A stretch of DNA of 6,719 bases from Listeria marthii FSL S4-120 (lineage in GTDB: Bacteria > Bacillota > Bacilli > Lactobacillales > Listeriaceae), in the NCBI GenBank assembly GCA_000183865.1, contig CM001047.1, positions 383,090 to 389,808 of the forward strand, read 5' to 3'. Position 1 is the first letter of the stretch. Every line of letters starts with the position of its first letter. The notes beneath the pieces are model-generated. The model was not told the DNA's origin. It ran no database searches and saw only the letters and a program-made list of their open reading frames with translations. The position numbers and the translations under genes were made by a program. Positions 1 through 4,174 of the stretch are shown piece after piece.

Positions 1-845
1 CAATGATTATTTCTGCCATTTTAAATATGATTTTAAACCCAATTTTCATTATGGGATTTGGTATGGGCGTCCGCGGTTCAGCACTTGCGACCGTTATTGC
101 ACAAGCAGTTGGCGCGATTTGGCTCTTGATTTACTTTTTATCGGGCAAAAGTACTTTATCTTTAAAAGGATTCTCATTCCGAATGGATTTCCCACTGATT
201 CGCCGGATTATGGCAATCGGATTCCCGTCATTCATTATGATGTCTGCTGGGAGTATCGTAACTGTTGCGGTAAACTGGATGCTTAATATTTACGGTGGAA
301 CGATGGCGATTGCAGTGTATGGGATTGCGAACCGAATTGCGTCGTTCGTCATTATGCCGATCAACGGTGTCACACAAGGCATGCAGCCAATCGTAGGCTT
401 TAACTATGGTTCCAGACAATTTGAACGCGTAATGAAAGCTGTCAAAGTGTCGATGATTGCTGCGACCGTAATGTCACTAGTTGCTTGGGGCTTAGTAGAA
501 ATTTTCCCGGGATTACTCGTGCGAATCTTCTCTAACGACCCAGAACTAATTGCCCAAGGAACAAACGCCGTTAGATTTATGCTACTAGCCGCACCAACAA
601 TTGGTTTCCAAATCGTCTGCGGTGGGCTATATCAAGCGCTTGGCCGAGCAAGAATTTCATTTATCATTTCCTTGATGCGCCAAATCATCTGTTTAGTACC
701 ACTTTTACTTATTTTGCCGCAGTTCTTTGGTTTAGACGGTATTTGGTACGCGTTCCCGCTAGCAGATTTAGGCGCGTTCACCGTTTGTCTTGTGATTATG
801 AGCAAAACATGGCGCCGAATTTTTAAAAACCCCGAGATAGTTTAA
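1..845 (+). CDS. MATE-family multidrug/cation efflux transporter, 5'-truncated (C-terminal ~280 residues)
   Basis: This is the C-terminal part of a polytopic inner-membrane antiporter of the MATE family (MepA/NorM type), which exports cationic drugs or metabolites using an Na+ or H+ gradient. The reading frame is open to the left edge, and the ATG at position 3 is probably internal: MATE proteins are usually about 450 residues, so roughly 170 N-terminal residues are missing. Counting from that ATG, residues 12-34 hold the typical N-P-x-F...G-x-G-x-x-G-x-A-x-A-T-x-x-A-Q segment. Residues 67-90 begin the second MatE repeat with G-F-P-S-F. Residues 120-136 carry the P-I-N-G-V-x-Q-G-x-Q-P-I-x-G-F-N-Y-G signature of MepA-like members. 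Several hydrophobic helices follow, then a basic tail with W-R-R. There is no terminator after the stop, so the next gene probably shares its transcript. The family call is firm; the substrate is unknown. Confidence 0.92.
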   Translation, partial: MIISAILNMILNPIFIMGFGMGVRGSALATVIAQAVGAIWLLIYFLSGKSTLSLKGFSFRMDFPLIRRIMAIGFPSFIMMSAGSIVTVAVNWMLNIYGGTMAIAVYGIANRIASFVIMPINGVTQGMQPIVGFNYGSRQFERVMKAVKVSMIAATVMSLVAWGLVEIFPGLLVRIFSNDPELIAQGTNAVRFMLLAAPTIGFQIVCGGLYQALGRARISFIISLMRQIICLVPLLLILPQFFGLDGIWYAFPLADLGAFTVCLVIMSKTWRRIFKNPEIV

Positions 846-902
846 GCTAAAATGAATTGGGTATTTTCTAACTAGTGTCTCAAAAACAAAGGAGCGATTT
901 TT

Positions 903-1346
903 ATGGCAAAAATGTACCCGTATTTGGCTTTTGAAAATGCAAAAGAGGCTTTAGGATATTATGAAGAAGTGTTCGGAGCAACAAATATCATGAGGTTACC
1001 AGTAACCGAAGAACAAAGCGAAATGTTCGGTCTGGCAAAAGAAAATCTAGAAAACACCACAGTTCACGGTGGATTTACAGTGCTTGGCGCGAACTTGTTT
1101 TGTTCAGATTCTTTCGGAAAAGAAGTGAAGCCATCCAACCAAATCTCCATTATGCTCGATTCTAACAGCGAGGATCCAGCGGCAGTAGCCGACGCCGATG
1201 CTTTCTTTGAGAAAGTGAGTTCATCAGGAAGAGTTAATGTAACACTGCCTTTCGAAGAGCAGTTTTGGGGCGGTAAAATGGGCCAATTCGTCGATGAATA
1301 CGGCATTTCTTGGATGATTCATACGCAACCATATTCTAAATTATAA
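903..1346 (+). CDS. PhnB/VOC-superfamily (glyoxalase-fold) protein
   Basis: A 147-residue soluble protein of the PhnB-like branch of the vicinal oxygen chelate superfamily. The evidence is the N-terminal P-Y-L-x-F-x-N-A-x-E-A-L-x-Y-Y-x-x-V-F-G signature (residues 6-25) and the C-terminal W-G-G-K-M-G-Q-F-V-D-E-Y-G-I-S-W-M-I-H block (122-140). Both are hallmarks of the family once annotated as 3-demethylubiquinone methyltransferase-like. Length matches the usual 135-150 residues. The biochemical role of most PhnB-like proteins is unknown, so no reaction is assigned. The ATG is preceded by AAAGGAG (888-894) at 8-base spacing. The gene begins 57 bases after the MATE stop with no terminator between them, so co-transcription with the pump is likely. 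A hairpin terminator starts 6 bases after its stop. Confidence 0.9.
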   Translation: MAKMYPYLAFENAKEALGYYEEVFGATNIMRLPVTEEQSEMFGLAKENLENTTVHGGFTVLGANLFCSDSFGKEVKPSNQISIMLDSNSEDPAAVADADAFFEKVSSSGRVNVTLPFEEQFWGGKMGQFVDEYGISWMIHTQPYSKL

Positions 1347-1351
1347 CAAGC

Positions 1352-1390
1352 AAGTGGACCAAGATATCAGCTATCTTGATCCACTTTTTT
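1352..1390 (+). terminator. Rho-independent terminator after the VOC gene, overlapping the convergent acetyltransferase end
   Basis: The arms at 1352-1366 and 1372-1386 form a stem of about 15 base pairs around the loop TCAGC (1367-1371), followed by a run of six T (1385-1390). One C-A mismatch (1359 opposite 1379) is present in the + strand RNA. In the opposite RNA the same position is a G-U wobble, so the hairpin is slightly better paired there, but that strand lacks an equally good U tract. It mainly serves the MATE-VOC transcript. It also contains the last codons and the stop of the minus-strand acetyltransferase gene. Confidence 0.85.
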
Positions 1391-1828
1391 ATTTGGATTC
1401 AATTTTGTCATTAAGTAATGTTCGCCAATGCCGGGAATGACGAACGATTTGCCGACTTTACGATAACCATGTTTTTCATAAAATCCAACAGCGACAATCC
1501 GCGCATTGCACCAAATAAGATCAGCATCTCGTTTCCAAATTTCCGCTTCCCCAGCCGCGAGTAGCGCCGTACCTAAGCCTTTCAAACGCATCCGCCGTTC
1601 AGTCGCCACACCGCGAATACGGTACTGCGAAAGATTCGGAATAACAGCCGATTTTTCCAGATAAAAACTCGCAATCCCGAGCAAAACATCATTTTCAAAA
1701 GCGCCTAGATGAAACGTATCCTCCAAATCATCATGTAGATAAATCGCATTACTTTCAGGTTGTTCTGGGCGAAGAACCCGGTGTCTAATATCCTGCGTAT
1801 CTTTTGCCTTGATTTGCTTGATTTCCAC
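1367..1828 (-). CDS. GNAT-family N-acetyltransferase
   Basis: A 153-residue soluble acetyltransferase that would transfer acetyl from acetyl-CoA to an unknown amine substrate. The acetyl-CoA pyrophosphate-binding motif A is clear: R-L-K-G-L-G-T-A-L at residues 81-89 follows the strand R-I-R-G-V-A-T. Motif B is N-A-R-I-V-A-V-G-F-Y-E-K-H-G-Y at 108-122, the usual site of the general-acid tyrosine region. I place the start at the GTG at 1828 because GGAGGTGA (1834-1841) lies 5 bases upstream. A TTG at 1867 extends the frame by 13 residues but has no suitable ribosome site, and its extension would run through that Shine-Dalgarno sequence. The gene follows merR on the same strand by 53 bases and is probably co-transcribed. 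Its last residues (K-V-D-Q-D-S) are encoded by one arm of the convergent terminator. Confidence 0.9.
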   Translation of the reverse strand: MEIKQIKAKDTQDIRHRVLRPEQPESNAIYLHDDLEDTFHLGAFENDVLLGIASFYLEKSAVIPNLSQYRIRGVATERRMRLKGLGTALLAAGEAEIWKRDADLIWCNARIVAVGFYEKHGYRKVGKSFVIPGIGEHYLMTKLNPNKKVDQDS

Positions 1829-1833
1829 GGCAC

Positions 1834-1841
1834 TCACCTCC
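1834..1841 (-). promoter_or_regulatory. Ribosome binding site deciding the GTG start of the acetyltransferase
   Basis: The minus strand reads GGAGGTGA, an eight-base match to the 16S anti-Shine-Dalgarno sequence, ending 5 bases before the GTG at 1828. This spacing matches the other genes here and rules against the upstream in-frame TTG at 1867. Confidence 0.8.
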
Positions 1842-1856
1842 ACATTATTTCTTTCT

Positions 1857-1862
1857 ATTATA
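1857..1862 (-). promoter_or_regulatory. Possible -10 box for a separate acetyltransferase promoter
   Basis: The minus strand shows a perfect TATAAT in the merR-acetyltransferase gap, about 22 bases before the Shine-Dalgarno sequence. The only good -35-like hexamer, TTGAAT, is 21 bases upstream, which is too far for a standard sigma-A promoter. It could be a weak internal promoter or chance in AT-rich DNA. Confidence 0.25.
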
Positions 1863-1881
1863 ACCAATCTTTCTAAAATAT

Positions 1882-2616
1882 CTATTCAAAAGTTAAATTT
1901 GTTTCATATGAATAACCGCGAACCAGCTCTTGATCTATCCAAGCAACCGTTTCTTGTAAAAGGTAATCTGCATTTTCAGCCGGCGTTTGCCAGTTTTGAG
2001 GAGTGACAAATGCCTGCCGCTCACTTGATGCTAAATGACGTTCGCCGGGCGCGCCAATCGAATGATCCAGCTCAACAAAAAGATAAGCCTGCCCGCCTAA
2101 AACAAAATAACCGGGAAACTGCAAATAACTTTTCGAAAGCCCAAGTCGGCTCACGGTTTTCTGAACTTCTTGATGGAAAACAGGGTCGTTTAGAATATCC
2201 GCATGAACAGGAGTAAGGAGTGGCTCTGTAAGCAAAAGCCGGGAAGCGGTTAGTTGCTCTGCCTTTTCGGTTTCCCGTTTTAACAAGCCTTGATATCGGT
2301 CAATAAGCCACTTTTTACGAGCAATGCGAGCTTCTTCATCGATTAATTTTTGCTGATATTTAATAAGTAAATCGGGCAAACTTTCCGATGTGTTTTTGTC
2401 GAGATATTGTTTGAGTTCTTGCAAGGAAAACCCCATGTATTGAAGCGCTTGGATGAGATTGAGTTGTTCTTCTTGAGCCGTTTTATAGTAGCGGTATCCA
2501 GAAGTAGGATCGGTAAAAGCGGGGACCAAAAGCCCGATTTTGTCATAATAGCGCAGTCGTTGGATGGAGAGTTGACTTTTCTTTGCCATTTCCCCAATGG
2601 AAAAAAGCGGTTCCAC
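1882..2616 (-). CDS. MerR-family transcriptional regulator with C-terminal effector-type domain
   Basis: A 244-residue DNA-binding regulator. The N-terminal winged helix-turn-helix is canonical MerR: F-S-I-G-E-M-A-K-x-S-Q-L-S-I-Q-R-L-R-Y-Y-D-K-I-G-L-L (residues 5-30), then the wing D-P-T-S-G-Y-R-Y-Y (36-44). A long charged helix at about 75-125 would form the antiparallel dimer coiled coil. The remaining ~110 residues look like a GyrI-type ligand-binding domain as in BmrR/BltR-class multidrug regulators, but I cannot prove that. No cysteine pair for metal or redox sensing is visible. I chose the GTG at 2616 because GGGTGA (2622-2627) sits 5 bases upstream; a GTG at 2625 adds three residues but overlaps that site. 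The gene is divergent from the sugar-phosphate enzyme, with a MerR-type operator between them, and is followed by the acetyltransferase. Confidence 0.92.
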   Translation of the reverse strand: MEPLFSIGEMAKKSQLSIQRLRYYDKIGLLVPAFTDPTSGYRYYKTAQEEQLNLIQALQYMGFSLQELKQYLDKNTSESLPDLLIKYQQKLIDEEARIARKKWLIDRYQGLLKRETEKAEQLTASRLLLTEPLLTPVHADILNDPVFHQEVQKTVSRLGLSKSYLQFPGYFVLGGQAYLFVELDHSIGAPGERHLASSERQAFVTPQNWQTPAENADYLLQETVAWIDQELVRGYSYETNLTFE

Positions 2617-2621
2617 ATGTA

Positions 2622-2627
2622 TCACCC
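2622..2627 (-). promoter_or_regulatory. Ribosome binding site favouring the GTG at 2616 for merR
   Basis: The minus strand reads GGGTGA, preceded by AAA, ending 5 bases before the GTG at 2616. This is the same geometry as the GGTGA sites of the neighbouring genes. The alternative GTG at 2625 lies inside this site, so it is unlikely to be used. Confidence 0.55.
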
Positions 2628-2634
2628 TTTCGTC

Positions 2635-2665
2635 TTGACTCTATAGCTACTATACACTTTATCAT
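2635..2665 (+). promoter_or_regulatory. MerR-type promoter/operator of the NagB-like gene (19-base spacer with dyad)
   Basis: The -35 TTGACT (2635-2640) and -10 TATCAT (2660-2665) are separated by 19 bases. This is the overlong spacer typical of promoters that MerR-family proteins activate by untwisting DNA. An imperfect dyad lies in and around the spacer: ACTCTATAG (2638-2646), three bases, then CTATACACT (2650-2658), matching at 7 of 9 positions. The inner five base pairs, TATAG/CTATA, are perfect. The adjacent divergent merR is the obvious regulator, and the ligand is unknown. Confidence 0.75.
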
Positions 2666-2678
2666 AAAGGTAATTCAA
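2649..2678 (-). promoter_or_regulatory. Reverse promoter for the merR-acetyltransferase operon, overlapping the operator
   Basis: The minus strand shows TTGAAT (2673-2678) and TATAGT (2649-2654) with an 18-base spacer. Transcription would start near 2642, about 26 bases before the merR start. The -10 box lies inside the dyad of the forward promoter, so a bound MerR dimer would be expected to affect its own transcription. Confidence 0.5.
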
Positions 2679-2681
2679 AGC

Positions 2682-2690
2682 GAGAGGTGA
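2682..2690 (+). promoter_or_regulatory. Ribosome binding site deciding the ATG start of the NagB-like gene
   Basis: GAGAGGTGA ends 5 bases before the ATG at 2696. An in-frame GTG at 2687 would add three residues but is itself part of this Shine-Dalgarno sequence, so it is rejected as the start. Confidence 0.8.
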
Positions 2691-2695
2691 AAAAA

Positions 2696-3415
2696 ATGAA
2701 AATTATTGTGGAAAAAGACTACGAAAATATGAGTAAAACAACGATGCAACTGCTTTTGGGGAAAATGTATCAAGATAAATCAGTGCATTTGGCCATCACG
2801 GCAGGCTCTACACCTAAGCGAATGTACGAACTATTGGTGGAAGAAATGAAAGAAAAAGCGCCACTGACGAATGTAAGCTATTATAATTTTGACGAAATTC
2901 CCATCGGCGACGAAAAATATGGCGTAACAATTGCCAATTTAAAAGCAATGTATTTTGATCCAGCGGGAATCCCGGAAGAACAAATTCATATGTTAGACAC
3001 GAAAAACTATACAGAACACGATGCGCATTTGAAAGAAGTAGGCGGTTTGGACGCGATTTTAATTGGCATTGGCGAAGACGGTCATTTTTGCGGAAACCTG
3101 CCCGGCGTAACAAAATTCGGTGACGAAACCCGCCTTGTTTCCGTTCAATCACGCCCAGACATGTTCGACATTTTGCTCGGAGAAGTAGGCGGCGACGCAG
3201 AAAAAGTACCTGAATACTACGTGACAATGGGGCCAAAAAACGTCATGCAAGCAAAACAAGTCATTCTATTCGCAAACGGCAAGAAAAAAGCAGCCATCAT
3301 CAAAAAAGCGCTGCAAGGCCCAGTGACAGAAGATATTCCAAGCTCAATTTTCCAATTACACCCTAACTTCACGGTCGTGCTAGATGAGGAAGCGGCAAGT
3401 GAATTAAATCGCTAA
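2696..3415 (+). CDS. NagB/6-phosphogluconolactonase-superfamily sugar-phosphate enzyme (glucosamine-6-phosphate deaminase-like)
   Basis: A 239-residue cytosolic enzyme of the glucosamine-6-phosphate isomerase/6-phosphogluconolactonase superfamily. Visible motifs are the phosphate-binding T-A-G-S-T-P (residues 35-40), N-F-D-E (64-67), G-I-G-E-D-G-H (124-130) and the C-terminal S-S-I-F-Q-L-H-P (216-223). Length is close to bacterial NagB (about 240). D128 and H130 align with catalytic D141 and H143 of E. coli NagB. The position of its catalytic glutamate (E148, in the F-N-E-P motif) is a leucine here (F-C-G-N-L-P-G), so true glucosamine-6-phosphate deamination is doubtful. The F-C-G-N-L-P-G motif resembles, from memory, YieK-type paralogues of unsettled function. 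The gene is monocistronic, apparently driven by a MerR-controlled promoter, and ends at a strong terminator. No nagA or sugar transporter is adjacent. Confidence 0.88.
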   Translation: MKIIVEKDYENMSKTTMQLLLGKMYQDKSVHLAITAGSTPKRMYELLVEEMKEKAPLTNVSYYNFDEIPIGDEKYGVTIANLKAMYFDPAGIPEEQIHMLDTKNYTEHDAHLKEVGGLDAILIGIGEDGHFCGNLPGVTKFGDETRLVSVQSRPDMFDILLGEVGGDAEKVPEYYVTMGPKNVMQAKQVILFANGKKKAAIIKKALQGPVTEDIPSSIFQLHPNFTVVLDEEAASELNR

Positions 3416-3421
3416 AAAATG

Positions 3422-3446
3422 GCCAGCGCTGTTGCTGGCTTTTTTT
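3422..3446 (+). terminator. Rho-independent terminator after the NagB-like gene
   Basis: A perfect six-base-pair stem GCCAGC (3422-3427) / GCTGGC (3434-3439) with a six-base loop is followed by seven T (3440-3446). An A run on the left (3415-3419) can extend the stem against the U tract. It begins 6 bases after the stop codon and insulates the toxin cassette from upstream transcription. Confidence 0.9.
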
Positions 3447-3481
3447 GTGGGACGAAAGCGGGAAATGTTTGTGATTTAAAG

Positions 3482-3510
3482 TGCAAAGACCGGTGTTTTT
3501 GTGCTAAAAT
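3482..3510 (+). promoter_or_regulatory. Candidate extended -10 promoter of the LXG cassette
   Basis: TGC followed by TAAAAT (3502-3510) forms an extended -10 element. At 17-base spacing the -35 position reads TGCAAA (3482-3487), a poor match, as is common with extended -10 promoters. Transcription would start near 3517, about 30 bases before the first gene. It lies in the short gap after the terminator at 3422-3446, the only sensible place for an operon promoter. Confidence 0.5.
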
Positions 3511-3547
3511 AGCTTCATATAAATAGAATAAGAGAGGGATAATGATA

Positions 3548-3799
3548 ATGGTGAAAGTAGCTTCAAGTACAAGCGCGGCAAAGGCAGCTGTATCTGGTGT
3601 AATATCAGTTTCTGTTAATAGAGGTGAACAAGTTTCTCTAGAGAAAAGTAATATCTCCAGTATGGAATCTGGGGAAAAAATCAACAATCAATTATTAAAA
3701 GATTTGGTAGATTTAGTAGAATGTGTTCAAATCCAAAGTCGAAAGTTTCCAAAAATTGCTGAAATGATGGATTTGCAAGATAAGCAAATTAAATTTTAA
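3548..3799 (+). CDS. DUF3130/TIGR04197-like small T7SS protein (Lap1-type LXG targeting partner)
   Basis: An 83-residue helical protein with no signal peptide, first gene of the cassette. I place it in the TIGR04197/DUF3130 group by size, position before a DUF3958-like gene and an LXG gene, and its layout: a Ser/Ala/Val-rich N-terminus, then S-N-I-S-S-M-E-S-G, a central amphipathic helix (about 44-64) and a C-terminal K-F-P-K-I-A-E-M-M-D-L-Q-D helix (66-78). In Streptococcus T7SSb systems such proteins adopt a WXG100-like hairpin, bind the LXG domain and supply part of the export signal. The ATG at 3548 is preferred because GAGG (3534-3537) is 10 bases upstream. The ATG at 3542, two codons earlier, is only 4 bases from it. 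It ends 3 bases before the next ATG. The family call is by recognition only and needs a profile search. Confidence 0.75.
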   Translation: MVKVASSTSAAKAAVSGVISVSVNRGEQVSLEKSNISSMESGEKINNQLLKDLVDLVECVQIQSRKFPKIAEMMDLQDKQIKF

Positions 3800-3802
3800 G
3801 GG

Positions 3803-4174
3803 ATGAAAAAGTTGAGAGAGAATACAAATGATAATGAGCGTGCAGCATACAATCAACGAATTATTGAAAAAGAGAGTCAGTTGGATAAGATGAAAGAAAA
3901 TCGAAAAGAAATAGAAAAATCACTTTATCAATTAGATGAAGATTTTCGAAGAGGATTTCATCAATTAAGAATGTTGAATGACGAAAATATAAGAGAAGAA
4001 GATAATAAGACTTTTCAAGAAGCTCAAAGAAATGAAGAATCGGAAAGAGGTTTTCGACTAAAGGTACAAATTGCTCGAGAACAGTTTTCCTATGTTTTTC
4101 AAAAGGAAATCCATCGAATCGATGACGAACGAGAAGAATTATACAAACAAAGGAGTGAGATTCCTTGGGATTAA
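3803..4174 (+). CDS. DUF3958-like coiled-coil protein (Lap2-type LXG targeting partner)
   Basis: A 123-residue, highly charged, almost wholly helical protein without membrane segments or a signal peptide. Two long Glu/Lys/Arg-rich stretches (about 10-62 and 70-118) would form an antiparallel coiled-coil hairpin. The protein ends in P-W-D. Size, charge and position between a DUF3130-like and an LXG gene fit DUF3958/Lap2 proteins, which in T7SSb systems bind the LXG stalk together with Lap1 and are needed for effector export. The start is uncertain. AAGGG (3798-3802) directly abuts the ATG at 3803, leaving no spacer, whereas a TTG at 3812 (three codons later) lies 9 bases from it. The 3' end overlaps the LXG gene by 10 bases and carries that gene's ribosome site, which suggests translational coupling. 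Confidence 0.75.
   Translation: MKKLRENTNDNERAAYNQRIIEKESQLDKMKENRKEIEKSLYQLDEDFRRGFHQLRMLNDENIREEDNKTFQEAQRNEESERGFRLKVQIAREQFSYVFQKEIHRIDDEREELYKQRSEIPWD
4151..4158 (+). promoter_or_regulatory. Ribosome binding site for the TTG start of the LXG effector, inside the upstream gene
   Basis: AGGAGTGA lies within the last codons of the DUF3958-like gene and ends 6 bases before the TTG at 4165. The first residues that follow (G-L-I-Y-S-S-S-D-S) look like a normal LXG N-terminus, so the rare TTG start is credible. Confidence 0.7.

Noticed and set aside
2010..2216. 68-residue + strand open frame (and a similar one at 1809-2006)
   Set aside because: It lies antisense inside the well-supported merR gene (the 1809-2006 frame also covers its junction with the acetyltransferase), has no convincing ribosome site, and its translation is low-complexity polar sequence.
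2407..2646. 79-residue + strand frame ending near the MerR operator
   Set aside because: It is antisense to the helix-turn-helix coding part of merR, whose protein sequence is clearly conserved; it also runs across the promoter region.
2814..3236. 140-residue minus-strand open frame
   Set aside because: It is fully antisense to the NagB-like gene, whose superfamily motifs are intact; the translation is Arg/Leu-rich, typical of a shadow frame.
3447..3547. Sigma-B type promoter or riboswitch before the cassette
   Set aside because: GTTT is present but no GGGTA-like -10 at the right distance, and the leader is too short (about 30 bases) for a riboswitch.
3412..3687. 91-residue minus-strand frame over the terminator and first cassette gene
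   Set aside because: It would cover the terminator, the cassette promoter and the DUF3130-like gene on the other strand; no ribosome site or recognisable domain.
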